DNA of 64,000 nucleotides from assembly GCA_035493495.1 (NCBI GenBank), contig DATJIG010000257.1, positions 1 through 64,000 of the forward strand, in the 5' to 3' direction. The notes beneath the pieces were generated by a model. The model searched no databases, was not told the DNA's origin, and saw only the letters and a list, made by a program, of their open reading frames with translations. The stretch comes from DATJIG01 sp035493495 (lineage in GTDB: Bacteria > Pseudomonadota > Alphaproteobacteria > SMXQ01). Positions 18,130 to 27,273 of this stretch are shown piece by piece. Each line of letters begins with the position of its first letter. Within the stretch, counting starts at the first letter, position 1. The translations under genes and the position numbers were made by a program.

Positions 18130-19224
18130 TCAGCCGAGCAACCGCCCGACGACCTTCGCTGTATAATCGACCATCGGGATGATGCGGGCGTAATTGAGCC
18201 GTGATGGCCCAATGACGCCGATCGCGCCGACGATCTTCTCGCCCTGGGCGGCGAACGGCGCGACGATCATCGAGCAGCCTGCCATGTTGAACAGTTCATT
18301 TCCGGCGCCGATGAAGATCTGCACGCCGTCCGCCGAGCCGGTGCGGTCCAGGAGCCGCAGCATTGTTTCCCTGGTTTCGAGCGCCTGCAGGAGACTGCGG
18401 ACGCGCTCGAGCTCGGTCAGCGCGGTGACGTTCTCCAGCAGATTCGCCTGGCCACGGACGATGAGATAGCCGGACGGCGATTCGCCGGCCCAGGTCGCGA
18501 GGCCACGCGCCACCAGCTCGCTGGTCATGCGGTCGATCTGGGCGCGCCCGTCGTCGATCTCGTGGGTGATCGCCTCGCGGGCATCCTTCAGCGAGCGGCC
18601 GACGAGCCGGGCGTTGAGATAATTGGTGGCCTCGATCAGCGACGAGGGCGGCATGCCGACCGGAAGATCGATGACGCGGTTCTCGACCAGCCCGCTCTCC
18701 GCCACCATGACGACCAGCGCGCGGCCGCTCGACAGCGGCACAAATTCGATGTGCTTGAGCGCCGCCTCGCTCTTCGGCGCGAGCACTAAACTCGCGCAAT
18801 GCGACAGGCCCGAGAGCGCCTGGCTGGCCTCGGCGAGCGCCTCCTCGAGGCTCCGGCCCGAGGCGCGGCAGCGATGCTCGATGTCGGCCTGCTCAGTCTT
18901 TGACAGCGCGCCGAGCTCAAGCAGCCCGTCGACGAACAGCCTGAGCCCCGCCTCGGTCGGCAGCCGGCCCGCCGAGGTATGCGGCGAGTAGAGCAGGCCC
19001 GCGTCCTGGAGGTCGGCCATGACGTTGCGGATCGTCGCCGGCGATAGCGCCGTCGACAGCCGCCGCGCGAGCGTACGCGAGCCCACCGGCTCGCCAGTCT
19101 CGACGTAGGCCTCGACAACCTGCCGAAAAATCTCGCGCGAGCGCTGCGAGAGCTCGGCCACCGCCGAGCCCTGAGGGCGATCCGACGACATATTAAATGC
19201 TGATTCTGAAAGGTTTTTTGCCAT
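18130..19224 (-). CDS. hrcA: Heat-inducible transcription repressor HrcA
   Basis: Repressor that binds CIRCE operators, usually before groESL, and is tuned by GroEL. The N-terminal winged helix reads SREIFRQVVEAYVETGEPVG, followed by the GAF-like and dimerisation domains (GSADGVQIFIGAGNEL, then NYARIIPMVDYTAKVVGRLL). The ATG at 19224 gives 364 residues; the ATG at 19191 (MSSDRPQG) gives 353 and fits the family start better, but neither has a good ribosome site. No CIRCE sequence (TTAGCACTC-N9-GAGTGCTAA) is visible near any heat-shock gene here, so its targets should be elsewhere. grpE follows. Confidence 0.95.
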   Translation of the reverse strand: MAKNLSESAFNMSSDRPQGSAVAELSQRSREIFRQVVEAYVETGEPVGSRTLARRLSTALSPATIRNVMADLQDAGLLYSPHTSAGRLPTEAGLRLFVDGLLELGALSKTEQADIEHRCRASGRSLEEALAEASQALSGLSHCASLVLAPKSEAALKHIEFVPLSSGRALVVMVAESGLVENRVIDLPVGMPPSSLIEATNYLNARLVGRSLKDAREAITHEIDDGRAQIDRMTSELVARGLATWAGESPSGYLIVRGQANLLENVTALTELERVRSLLQALETRETMLRLLDRTGSADGVQIFIGAGNELFNMAGCSMIVAPFAAQGEKIVGAIGVIGPSRLNYARIIPMVDYTAKVVGRLLG

Positions 19225-19241
19225 GTCCAAGTTCAGCTTTG

Positions 19242-19270
19242 AATCTAGTAAGCCGGTCCCGGCCCGTCAA
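19242..19270 (-). promoter_or_regulatory. Sigma70-like promoter of hrcA-grpE
   Basis: On the minus strand TTGACG (19270-19265) and TAGATT (19247-19242) are 17 bases apart. The predicted transcript start is near 19235, only about 10 bases before the ATG at 19224 and about 43 before the alternative ATG at 19191. Confidence 0.55.
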
Positions 19271-19392
19271 TGCCGGCCCGCCCACGCTCGGACCGGTCGT
19301 CGCTTGATCCGCCGCGCCCGGAAAGCGTAGGGTGCCGCCGCGCGGCGCATCCCAATAGCCCGTCAACTCCTCAGAACGAAAAAGGCGATCCC

Positions 19393-20127
19393 ATGCGTCC
19401 GTCCGGACGAGCTCATGACGAACTGCGCGCCGTGGCGCTCGAACCCCACGTCAACCCCTACGCCGAGGGCTCCTGCCTCGCCCGCTTCGGCGCGACCCAG
19501 GTGCTGTGCACCGCCACGGTCGAAGAGCGAGTCCCGCCGTTCCTGCGCGATTCTGGCAAGGGCTGGGTGACGGCGGAGTACGGCATGCTGCCGCGCTCGA
19601 CCCACACCCGCAGCGATCGCGAGGCGGCGCGCGGCAAGCAGAGCGGCCGGACGATGGAGATCCAGCGCCTGATCGGCCGCAGTTTGCGCGCGGTCACCGA
19701 TCTCAGAGCGCTCGGCGAGCGCCAGGTGAAGATTGACTGCGACGTCATTGTCGCCGACGGCGGCACGCGGACGGCGTCGATCACCGGCTCGTTCGTCGCG
19801 CTTCACATTGCGCTCGACAAGCTCGTCGCCGCGGACCTGCTACCGCGCGTCCCGCTCACCGACCATGTCGCCGCGATCTCATGCGGCATCCACCAGGGGA
19901 TGCCGGTTCTCGACCTCGAGTACGTCGAGGATTCGAACGCGATGGTCGATGCGAACTTCGTGCTCACCGGCGCCGGACGCATCATCGAGATCCAGTCGAC
20001 CGCCGAGGACACGCCGTTCACCAAGGGTGAGTTCGAGGCACTGCTGCGGCTCGCCGAAAAGGGCGTCGCCGAGCTGGTCGAGCATCAGAAGGTGGCGCTC
20101 GCTCGCGCCGCCGAGGCAAAGCGCTAG
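19393..20127 (+). CDS. rph: Ribonuclease PH
   Basis: Phosphorolytic 3'-5' exoribonuclease that trims tRNA and rRNA 3' ends. The 244-residue product has the RNase PH pattern throughout: MRPSGRAHDELRAV at the start, CTATVEERVPPFLRDSGKGW, the arginine-rich SDREAARGKQSGRTMEIQRL, and LDLEYVEDSNAMVDANFV. The usual length is about 240. The frame is open upstream to 19270, but this ATG fits the family and has AAGG nine bases before it. It is divergent from hrcA and heads rph-rdgB-hemW with one-base or overlapping junctions. Confidence 0.97.
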   Translation: MRPSGRAHDELRAVALEPHVNPYAEGSCLARFGATQVLCTATVEERVPPFLRDSGKGWVTAEYGMLPRSTHTRSDREAARGKQSGRTMEIQRLIGRSLRAVTDLRALGERQVKIDCDVIVADGGTRTASITGSFVALHIALDKLVAADLLPRVPLTDHVAAISCGIHQGMPVLDLEYVEDSNAMVDANFVLTGAGRIIEIQSTAEDTPFTKGEFEALLRLAEKGVAELVEHQKVALARAAEAKR

Positions 20128-20128
20128 C

Positions 20129-20746
20129 ATGGCCTCGGCGCCCATTCTTTCCGGCACGACTCTCGTCGTCGCGAGCCACAACGCGGGAAAGGTGCGCGAG
20201 ATCGGCGACCTGCTCGCGCCGCTCGGCGTGCGGGCGATCTCGGCCAAGGAGAAGGGGCTCGCCGAGCCCGAGGAAACCGGTACCACCTTCGACGCCAACG
20301 CACGGCTCAAGGCCGAGGCGGCGCGCGATGCGACGGACATGATGACGCTCGCCGACGATTCCGGGCTCGAGGTCGAGGCCCTCGGGGGCGCACCCGGAAT
20401 CTACTCCGCGCGGTGGGCGGGCGAATCGCACGACTTCGGAGAGGCGATGGCGCGGGTCGAGCGCGAGTTGGGCGCCATTCCGGGAGCCTCGCGTCGCGCC
20501 CGGTTCGTCTGCGCGCTGGCCGTCGCTTATCACGACGGCCGCCCCACCGAGGTATTCGAGGGCACGGTCGACGGTGCGTTGACGTTCCCTGCGCGCGGCA
20601 CCAAGGGATTCGGCTACGACCCGATCTTCGTGCCGGACGGCCACCCCATTACCTTCGGCGAGATGGAGCCCGAAGCAAAGCACGCGATCAGCCATCGCGC
20701 CCGCGCGTTCGCCAGGCTGCTCGCGCGGTTCGGGGAGCGATGGTGA
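20129..20746 (+). CDS. rdgB: Non-canonical purine NTP pyrophosphatase (RdgB/HAM1)
   Basis: House-cleaning enzyme that hydrolyses ITP, dITP and XTP to the monophosphates. The 205-residue product starts with the substrate loop VVASHNAGKVREI. It carries ADDSGLEVEALGGAPGIYSARW, then GFGYDPIFVPDG and the closing SHRARAF motif of the family. It begins one base after the rph stop and overlaps hemW by 7 bases, so it is translated as part of an operon. Confidence 0.97.
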   Translation: MASAPILSGTTLVVASHNAGKVREIGDLLAPLGVRAISAKEKGLAEPEETGTTFDANARLKAEAARDATDMMTLADDSGLEVEALGGAPGIYSARWAGESHDFGEAMARVERELGAIPGASRRARFVCALAVAYHDGRPTEVFEGTVDGALTFPARGTKGFGYDPIFVPDGHPITFGEMEPEAKHAISHRARAFARLLARFGERW

Positions 20747-21948
20747 CGGTCGCGACCGGCGACACCACCGAGCTCGGTGCGCTTGCCGCCGACGGCCCGC
20801 TCGCACTTTACGTCCACTGGCCGTTCTGCGTTTCGAAGTGCCCGTACTGCGACTTCAACAGCCACGTCCGTGAGAGCATCGACCAGCGCGCATTTCGCGA
20901 TGCCTATGTCGTGGCGCTCGAAGCCTGGGCCGAACGTCTGTCGGATCGCGAACTCGTCAGCATCTTTTTCGGCGGCGGAACGCCGTCGCTGATGGAGCCC
21001 GACACCGCGGCGACGGTGATCACGACCGCGAAGCGGCTGTGGCGCGCGAGCGACGCCCTCGAGGTGACACTCGAGGCCAATCCCAATTCCGCCGAAGCGC
21101 AGCGGTTTCGCGCCTTCGCCGACGGCGGTGTGAGCCGCATCTCGATCGGCGTCCAGGCGTTCGACAATGAGGCACTTCGGCTGCTCGGCCGGGCTCACGA
21201 TTCCGCCGAAGCAATCGCGGCGGTGCGCGCGGCGACCATCGCGGTGTCGCGGGTCTCGCTCGATCTGATCTACGCGCGTCCTTCTCAGACGGTTGCCGCT
21301 TGGACCGACGAGCTCGCGCGCGCGCTCGATCTCGGCACCAGCCACATCTCGGCGTACCAGCTCACCATCGAGAAGGGCACGCCGTTTTTCGGCATGGCCC
21401 AGCGCGGCACCCTCGCCGTGCCCGACGAAGACACCCAGGCAGCGCTGTACGAGGCGACCCAGGAAACGCTCGGACGGCACGGGTTGCCTGCCTACGAGAT
21501 TTCCAACCACGCTCGACCCGGCGCCGAGTGCCGGCACAACCTCGTTTACTGGCGCTACGGCGACTACGTCGGCATCGGTCCCGGCGCCCACGGGCGGCTC
21601 ACGCATGCGGATCGATCGACCGGCGTTGCGACCGCCGGCCACCGCAAGCCCGAGGCGTGGCTCGACGCAACTCTGGCAGGCAATACGCTCGCGCTCGTCG
21701 AAACCGGGGAACTCACCCGCGACGAGCGGATTCGCGAGATGACGATGATGGGCCTCCGGCTGACCAACGGGATCGCGCGCCGCGATTTCGATCGCGTCGC
21801 GGGCGACCCGATCGAGCAAGTGTTCGACGGCGCAACTCTCGGGCGCCTCGTCGATGGCGGATTTCTGGTGATCGACGACGCCGGTATCCGCGCCACGGCC
21901 GGCGGGCGGGCGCGCCTCAACGCCGTGCTCGCGGCGCTGCTGCCTTAG
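20740..21948 (+). CDS. hemW: Heme chaperone HemW (radical SAM, HemN-like)
   Basis: Radical-SAM protein of the HemN family that acts as a heme chaperone rather than a coproporphyrinogen oxidase. The 402-residue product shows the cluster motif CVSKCPYC (C-x3-C-x2-C) about 40 residues in, right after ALYVHWPF. It also shows SIFFGGGTPSLM and GVSRISIGVQAFD. The start at 20740 overlaps the rdgB stop. The rph-rdgB-hemW order is conserved in alphaproteobacteria. The gene converges on the LpoA-like gene with 3 bases between stops. Confidence 0.93.
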   Translation: MVTVATGDTTELGALAADGPLALYVHWPFCVSKCPYCDFNSHVRESIDQRAFRDAYVVALEAWAERLSDRELVSIFFGGGTPSLMEPDTAATVITTAKRLWRASDALEVTLEANPNSAEAQRFRAFADGGVSRISIGVQAFDNEALRLLGRAHDSAEAIAAVRAATIAVSRVSLDLIYARPSQTVAAWTDELARALDLGTSHISAYQLTIEKGTPFFGMAQRGTLAVPDEDTQAALYEATQETLGRHGLPAYEISNHARPGAECRHNLVYWRYGDYVGIGPGAHGRLTHADRSTGVATAGHRKPEAWLDATLAGNTLALVETGELTRDERIREMTMMGLRLTNGIARRDFDRVAGDPIEQVFDGATLGRLVDGGFLVIDDAGIRATAGGRARLNAVLAALLP

Positions 21949-21951
21949 GAC

Positions 21952-23325
21952 TCAGTTCGACGGCGGATTGAAGCTGGTCGGCGCCGGGCTGATGATGCGG
22001 CTCGCGCGCAACCGCACTTCGATCACAGCGAGACCGCGCTCCGCGGCGCCATCGGAATTGAGGCGGAAGATACCGTCGACACCGGCGAACCCGTTGGGTT
22101 GAGTCAGCCGCTCGGCGGTGAACCGCGGGCGGGTGTCAGCGGTGCGGGCGATCACCGCGGCGAGCAGCGTCGCATCGAAGGCGAGCGAGGCAATGCGCGG
22201 CGGCGCCGCGCCGAACGTCTTGTGATATTCGCGCTCGAACTCGGCCCGCGCTTCGGGAGGCGGCGCCGGGTACCACCCGCCGTTGAGCGACGGCTCGGTT
22301 TCAGTCAGCGGATCGTTCCAGTCGAAAGTGCCGAGCAGACGCACGCGGCGCGTGTCGATGTCGTAGAACGACAGCAGCGGTGCGATCGCCCGCAGCCGCG
22401 CTCCACCTTCGGGAATCAGCAGCGCGTCGAAGTCGGGATCGCCCGCGGTTTCGACGCCGTCGAGGCGGCGCAGCGCCGCCCGCGACGCCTCGTCGCCCTT
22501 GGCGACGAGCTGCGCGCGCTGCGTGCGCAGCGCAGCGCGACGCTGGTCGTAATCGGCAAGCTGCCGCACGACGGCCGAGAGCGCCTGGGTTTCCATCGAT
22601 GCGTAGCGTGAGAGACGGGTCACCTGCCCGCCGGACGCGGCGACCACCTTTTGCAGGGCGTCGGCGGCGCGCGAGCCAAAGGCATTGTCGGGCACCAGCG
22701 CCGCGAAGCGTCGGGCACCGTTCGCCTGTGCCAGCGACACCACACGCTGGATCTGATTCTCGGGCGTAAAGCCCATGACGTAGACGCCGTTTCCAGCGAC
22801 CGCGACATCGTTGGAGAAGGCGACCACCGGCACGCCATGCTGCCGCGCGACCGGCGCGATCTCCGTCACGCTGGCGGCGAAGATCGGGCCGAGGATCAGC
22901 TCGGCTCCCTCGTTGATAGCATCCGCTGTCGCGCCAGCGGCGCCGCCGAGCCCCTCGGTGTCGCGGGGAAGGAGCTCGACCGTGTCGGAGTCGGCAGCGA
23001 AAAGCGCGAGCGACGCAGCGTTGAGCATCGCCCGACCGAGATTGGCGTTGGGCCCACTCAACGGCAGCAACAGCGCCACGCGCGCCTTGCCGGTGCCGAT
23101 TGGCTCGCCCGGGATCGGCGTGATAGGCGCAGGTTCCGAGGTGATCGGTGGCGGCGCCGCCTCGGGCGCGGTTGCTTGCGGCGCCGGGCGCGCCTCCGGT
23201 ACCCTCGCGACCGGGCGCTGCGTCGGCGTGCAGCCTGACATGACGGCGGCGAGCGCGACCACGCCGACGGTGGTCGCGAAACGCCGGACCAGCGAGCGCG
23301 AACAGAAGAAGAAGGACATGGTCAT
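21952..23325 (-). CDS. LpoA-like lipoprotein / penicillin-binding-protein activator (Peripla_BP_6 fold)
   Basis: Exported lipoprotein of 457 residues. The signal peptide ends at VMSGC, the lipobox cysteine about 30 residues in. A proline/alanine-rich linker precedes a branched-chain amino-acid-binding fold beginning KARVALLLPLSGPNANLGRA and continuing AELILGPIFAASVTEIAPVA. In E. coli the related LpoA activates the peptidoglycan synthase PBP1A and lies beside rsmI and yraN. The same neighbours here (rsmI divergent, then yraN) support this reading over an ABC-transporter binding protein, for which no permease is present. The frame is open 89 codons further upstream, across rsmI. Confidence 0.75.
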   Translation of the reverse strand: MTMSFFFCSRSLVRRFATTVGVVALAAVMSGCTPTQRPVARVPEARPAPQATAPEAAPPPITSEPAPITPIPGEPIGTGKARVALLLPLSGPNANLGRAMLNAASLALFAADSDTVELLPRDTEGLGGAAGATADAINEGAELILGPIFAASVTEIAPVARQHGVPVVAFSNDVAVAGNGVYVMGFTPENQIQRVVSLAQANGARRFAALVPDNAFGSRAADALQKVVAASGGQVTRLSRYASMETQALSAVVRQLADYDQRRAALRTQRAQLVAKGDEASRAALRRLDGVETAGDPDFDALLIPEGGARLRAIAPLLSFYDIDTRRVRLLGTFDWNDPLTETEPSLNGGWYPAPPPEARAEFEREYHKTFGAAPPRIASLAFDATLLAAVIARTADTRPRFTAERLTQPNGFAGVDGIFRLNSDGAAERGLAVIEVRLRASRIISPAPTSFNPPSN

Positions 23326-23433
23326 GCTGTCGGAGAACGCGGTTGGACGGCGCGAGATCGGCTTGTCGACCGGAGCCGACAGGCTATCTGCGCCTTCCGG
23401 CGATGTAAACGTCGCTGTCCGCGGACGTCGCCG

Positions 23434-24300
23434 GTGAGCCGCGACCCTGATGAGCGCCTCGCTCCGGGCCTGCACCTCGTTGCGACGCCGATCGGCAATC
23501 TCGGTGACATCTCGGCACGCGCGATCGCCGTCCTCAAGGGGGCCGACGCCATCGCCTGCGAAGACACCCGTGTGACAGGCAAGCTCACCCACGCCTTCGG
23601 CATCGCCACTCCGCTTCTCTCATACCACGAGCACAACGCCGGCCGGATGCGGCCCAAGCTGCTCGCCCGCCTGCGCGGCGGCGAGCGCATCGCCCTCGTA
23701 TCCGACGCGGGCACGCCGCTCGTATCGGACCCTGGTTACAAGCTCGTGCGCGAAGCCGCCGCAAGTGGCATCGTCGTGTTCCCGGTGCCCGGGCCGTCGG
23801 CGGCTCTCGCGGCTCTGATCGTTTCGGGCCTTCCCACCGATCGCTTCTTCTTCCAGGGATTCCTGCCGGCGAAAGCCGGCGCTCGCCGCACCGTGCTCGC
23901 GGAGATCGGAGCCGTTCCGTCGACCCTCGTCATCTTCGAGGCGGCGCGGCGGCTCGGGGTTACGCTCGGCGAAATCGCCGACGTTCTCGGTGATCGCGAG
24001 GCGGCAGTCGGTCGCGAGCTCACCAAGTTGCACGAGGAGGTGCGGCGTGGCCCGCTGACGCAGCTCGCCGCCCACTACGAGGAATCACCCGGCAAAGGCG
24101 AGGCCGTGATCGTGATCGCGCCGCCCAGCGCCGAGACATCCGATGCAGCCACCACGGTGGTCGATATCGAAAACCGCCTGCGCGAGCTTCTGGTGAGTCA
24201 CGGCGTCAAGGAAGCAGCGGCGGTGGTCGCGGCGGAGTTCGGCATCGGCCGACGCGACGCCTATGCCCGCGCACTCGCGTTGCGCGGCGGCGAGCGATGA
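23434..24300 (+). CDS. rsmI: 16S rRNA 2'-O-ribose C1402 methyltransferase RsmI
   Basis: SAM-dependent methyltransferase of the tetrapyrrole-methylase fold that modifies C1402 of 16S rRNA. The 288-residue product opens with LHLVATPIGNLGDISARA and contains CEDTRVTGKL, LVSDAGTPLVSDPGYKLV and FFFQGFLPAK. It starts with GTG. Its start lies 109 bases from the divergent LpoA-like gene, and its stop overlaps yraN (ATGA). Confidence 0.97.
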   Translation: MSRDPDERLAPGLHLVATPIGNLGDISARAIAVLKGADAIACEDTRVTGKLTHAFGIATPLLSYHEHNAGRMRPKLLARLRGGERIALVSDAGTPLVSDPGYKLVREAAASGIVVFPVPGPSAALAALIVSGLPTDRFFFQGFLPAKAGARRTVLAEIGAVPSTLVIFEAARRLGVTLGEIADVLGDREAAVGRELTKLHEEVRRGPLTQLAAHYEESPGKGEAVIVIAPPSAETSDAATTVVDIENRLRELLVSHGVKEAAAVVAAEFGIGRRDAYARALALRGGER

Positions 24301-24671
24301 TCGCGCGCCGCCGGATCGACGTACGGCGCGCCGACGAACAAGCGGGCCGCACCGCCGAAGCTGTCGCCGCGCTTCTACTCAGACTCAAGGGCTATCGAAT
24401 CCTCGAGCGGCGCTTCCGCGGAGTGAGGGGCGAAGTCGACCTGATCGCCCGTCGCGGCGGGCTTCTGGTGTTCGTCGAGGTCAAGCGCCGCGGGACGCTC
24501 GATGAGGCGGCCCTATCGGTCACCGTCCGTCAACGCGAGCGGATCGGCGCTGCCGCTGAGGAATATCTTGCCCGCCATACGACTCTCGGTACCTTGGGCG
24601 TGCGCTTCGATGCCGTGCTGGTCGCGACGGGACGTTTGCCGCGCCACGTGCCGGATGCGTGGCGCCCTTAA
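24297..24671 (+). CDS. yraN: YraN family protein (UPF0102, endonuclease-like fold)
   Basis: A 124-residue member of the UPF0102 family, related to Holliday-junction resolvase folds; its role is not firmly known. The conserved block reads GYRILERRFRGVRGEVDLIA, then LVFVEVKRR, with the Glu-Asp-Glu-x-Lys residues of the nuclease-like site. The ATGA overlap with rsmI implies translational coupling. Confidence 0.92.
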   Translation: MIARRRIDVRRADEQAGRTAEAVAALLLRLKGYRILERRFRGVRGEVDLIARRGGLLVFVEVKRRGTLDEAALSVTVRQRERIGAAAEEYLARHTTLGTLGVRFDAVLVATGRLPRHVPDAWRP

Positions 24672-24741
24672 AGCGAACCAAAGCTTGCCAGCACGTCGTT
24701 GCCGGAGCACCCTCGGGGAACGTTACGCTTCGGACCCGCTC

Positions 24742-25365
24742 ATGCCGTATGCCTTGCATCACCGGCTTCGCACACGCGCCTTGATCGCGTCGTTCGCGGC
24801 TTCTCTGATCCTGCTCTCCGCCTGCAGCACCACCGACCTCGCACTCAGCGCCGGAGCATCCGCCGGAGTCGCGGCGTCGGAGGAACGCGGCTTCAACGGC
24901 GCCGTCTCCGACTCCGAACTCAGCGCCCGCATCAATTACGCCTGGCTCAACCGGAACGTCGACATGTTCCATTCGTTGAACCTGTTCATCTACGAGGGAC
25001 GGGTTTTGATCACCGGTGTGCTTCCAGGAATCGAACAAATGGACGAGGCGGTGACGCTTGCCTGGAAAGAGAACGGTGTGCGTGAGGTGATCAACGAGAT
25101 CATTGTCGATCCCTCCGGCAGCACCGGAACGTATGCGAGCGATTCGTACATCACAGCGCAGCTCAAGACGAAGCTGCTGCTCGACCGCGACGTCAGCGCC
25201 GTCAACTACTCGGTCGATTCGGTGCGCGGCACCGTTTACGTCATCGGGATTGCTCAATCCCAAAACGAGCTCGACCGTGTCATCGGTTACGCGCGGAACA
25301 TCCGGTACGTGAAGAAGGTCGTCAATTACGCCATTCTCAGAGACGATCCCCGGCGGAAGTCATGA
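24742..25365 (+). CDS. BON-domain outer-membrane lipoprotein (DolP/YraP-like)
   Basis: Exported 207-residue lipoprotein. The signal peptide ends LLSAC, a lipobox cysteine about 27 residues in. Two BON domains follow: the first begins SDSELSARINYAWL and contains YEGRVLITGVL; the second begins SDSYITAQLKTKLL and contains RGTVYVIGIAQSQ. In E. coli DolP (YraP) maintains outer-membrane integrity and lies in the same rsmI-yraN neighbourhood, which supports the match. diaA, present there in E. coli, is missing here. The ATG at 24742 follows a 70-base gap after yraN; the stop overlaps the next gene (ATGA). Confidence 0.85.
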   Translation: MPYALHHRLRTRALIASFAASLILLSACSTTDLALSAGASAGVAASEERGFNGAVSDSELSARINYAWLNRNVDMFHSLNLFIYEGRVLITGVLPGIEQMDEAVTLAWKENGVREVINEIIVDPSGSTGTYASDSYITAQLKTKLLLDRDVSAVNYSVDSVRGTVYVIGIAQSQNELDRVIGYARNIRYVKKVVNYAILRDDPRRKS

Positions 25366-26228
25366 GCGAGGGCACCGATATCGCCGGCGGCAGCGATCCC
25401 AAGCTCGACCCCGAGAAACTCGAGCGGTCGCTCGACGCTTTGCTCGGCGCCTCGGGCGACGAACTCGACCTCGCCGAGGCCGCGCTGCTGTTCGGGGCGC
25501 TCGACAGGCCGCGAGTCGGACTCGGCCGTTATCGCGATCAGCTGAGCGACATGACGGCGGCCGGCAGCGCCCTTGAGGACTGCCCCGACGCCGAGGAGGC
25601 TGCGAAGACCCTGGTCGAACTGGTGGCGAAAGGATTCGGATTCCGCGGCGACGATCTCACCTACGACGACCTCCAGAACGCCAATCTCATCCGCGTCCTC
25701 GACCGCCACAAGGGACTGCCGGTCGCCCTCGGCATCCTCTACATCCACATCGGCCGCGCCCACGGTTGGCAGACGATGGGTCTCAACTTCCCGGCCCATT
25801 TTCTGGTCTCGGTCGAGGGCAAGAGGAGCCGGGCGCTGCTCGACCCGTTCGCCGGCCGCGTGCTCGAAGGCGCGAACGAAGTCCGCGCGTTTCTCAAGGC
25901 TGTCGCCGGCAAGGACGCGGAGCTCTCGCCCGACCAGCTCGCGCCGATGAACGACCGCGCGGTGCTGCTGCGGCTGCAGAATAACATCCGCGCCCGCCTC
26001 GCGGCGCAGAACAAGTTCCCCGATGCGGCGCGCGTGGCAACCCGGATGCTGAGGCTTGCGCCGAACAACTGGCAGCTCGCCCGCGAAGCGGCGCTGCTGC
26101 ATGCACGCGCCGGGAGCTACCGCGCCGCCCAAGCCTTGCTGAACGCCTTCGTCGTCCGCGCCGTCGATGCCGCCGACCGCGAGGCGGCGGAGAAGCTCGC
26201 CTCGAAGCTCGCCCAAGCGCTTCACTGA
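25362..26228 (+). CDS. SirB1-type transglutaminase-like/TPR protein
   Basis: A 288-residue cytoplasmic protein of the SirB1 family. The N-terminal part has the transglutaminase-like fold block (DDLTYDDLQNANLIRVLDRH, then GLPVALGILYIHIGRAHG and GLNFPAHFLVSVEG). The C-terminal part (about 200-285) looks like TPR helices (NKFPDAARVATRMLRLAP). Biochemical function is unknown; SirB1 was named from Salmonella invasion regulation. It overlaps the BON lipoprotein by four bases. Confidence 0.85.
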   Translation: MSEGTDIAGGSDPKLDPEKLERSLDALLGASGDELDLAEAALLFGALDRPRVGLGRYRDQLSDMTAAGSALEDCPDAEEAAKTLVELVAKGFGFRGDDLTYDDLQNANLIRVLDRHKGLPVALGILYIHIGRAHGWQTMGLNFPAHFLVSVEGKRSRALLDPFAGRVLEGANEVRAFLKAVAGKDAELSPDQLAPMNDRAVLLRLQNNIRARLAAQNKFPDAARVATRMLRLAPNNWQLAREAALLHARAGSYRAAQALLNAFVVRAVDAADREAAEKLASKLAQALH

Positions 26229-26312
26229 TCCCCAACGCCTAGTCCACGGACGTGCGCCATTTCGCGCCGCCGAGGTTCGTGCTAACCGTTGGTGCATGTA
26301 GGGGAAGACACC

Positions 26313-27263
26313 ATGACTCTCAAGGTCGCACTCCAGATGGATCCGCTGGAGCGCATCAACATCGACGCCGACTCGACCTTCGTCCTCGCGCTCGAGGCGC
26401 AGGCGCGCGGCTATGCGCTATGGCATTATCTGCCGCAGGCACTGGCACTCGAAGCCGGGCGGCTCGCCGCCCGCGCCCATCCCCTCAAGGTGCAGCGCAA
26501 GCTCGGCGACCACTTCGCTCTGGGCGAGCCCGTCATGCTCGACCTGTCGAATGTCGACGTCGTGCTGATGCGCCAGGACCCGCCGTTCGACATGGCGTAC
26601 ATCACCGCGACGCATCTTCTCGAGCACATTCACCCGCGCACGCTGGTCGTCAACGACCCCGTTCACGTGCGCAATGCACCCGAGAAGCTGTTCGTCACCC
26701 ACTTCGCCGATCTCATGCCGCCGACGCTGATCAGCGGCGACCGCGAACAGATCCTCGACTTCCGCGCGCGCCATCGCGATATCATCGTCAAGCCGCTGTT
26801 CGGCAACGGTGGCGCCGGCGTCTTTCACATCAAGCCGGACGACGAGAACCTCAACGCGCTGCTCGAGTTGTTTACGCAGCTCTACCGCGAGCCGGTCATC
26901 GTCCAGAAGTACCTTCCCGAGGTGCGCAAGGGCGACAAGCGCATCATCCTGATCAACGGCGAGGCCGCGGGTGCCGTGACGCGGGTGCCGGCGAAGGGCG
27001 AGGCACGCGCCAACCTGCACGTCGGCGGCAAGGCGGTGCGAAGCGAGCTCACCAAGCGCGAGCGCGAGATCTGCGCCACCATCGGCCCCAGCCTGCGCGA
27101 AATGGGTCTCGTGTTCGTCGGCATCGACGTGATCGGGGACTACCTTACCGAGATCAACGTCACCTCGCCCACCGGCCTCCAGGAGATCGACCGCTTCGAC
27201 GGCGTGAAGCTCGAGGCCAAGATCTGGGACACCATCGAGGCGCGGCTCAAAGTCGCACGGTGA
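26313..27263 (+). CDS. gshB: Glutathione synthetase
   Basis: ATP-grasp ligase adding glycine to gamma-glutamylcysteine. The 316-residue product starts MTLKVALQMDPLERINIDAD, the typical alphaproteobacterial GshB start. It contains MRQDPPFDMAYITATHLLE, the ATP-binding block DIIVKPLFGNGGAGVFHI and the C-terminal INVTSPTGLQEIDRF. An upstream GTG eight codons earlier is open but less likely. It supplies glutathione, which works alongside the window's other redox genes. It converges on a TctC-like gene with a 10-base gap. Confidence 0.97.
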   Translation: MTLKVALQMDPLERINIDADSTFVLALEAQARGYALWHYLPQALALEAGRLAARAHPLKVQRKLGDHFALGEPVMLDLSNVDVVLMRQDPPFDMAYITATHLLEHIHPRTLVVNDPVHVRNAPEKLFVTHFADLMPPTLISGDREQILDFRARHRDIIVKPLFGNGGAGVFHIKPDDENLNALLELFTQLYREPVIVQKYLPEVRKGDKRIILINGEAAGAVTRVPAKGEARANLHVGGKAVRSELTKREREICATIGPSLREMGLVFVGIDVIGDYLTEINVTSPTGLQEIDRFDGVKLEAKIWDTIEARLKVAR

Positions 27264-27273
27264 TCCAAGTCTG

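Noticed and set aside
19225..19392. CIRCE operator near hrcA
   Set aside because: No TTAGCACTC-N9-GAGTGCTAA or close variant was found before hrcA, grpE, dnaK or dnaJ.
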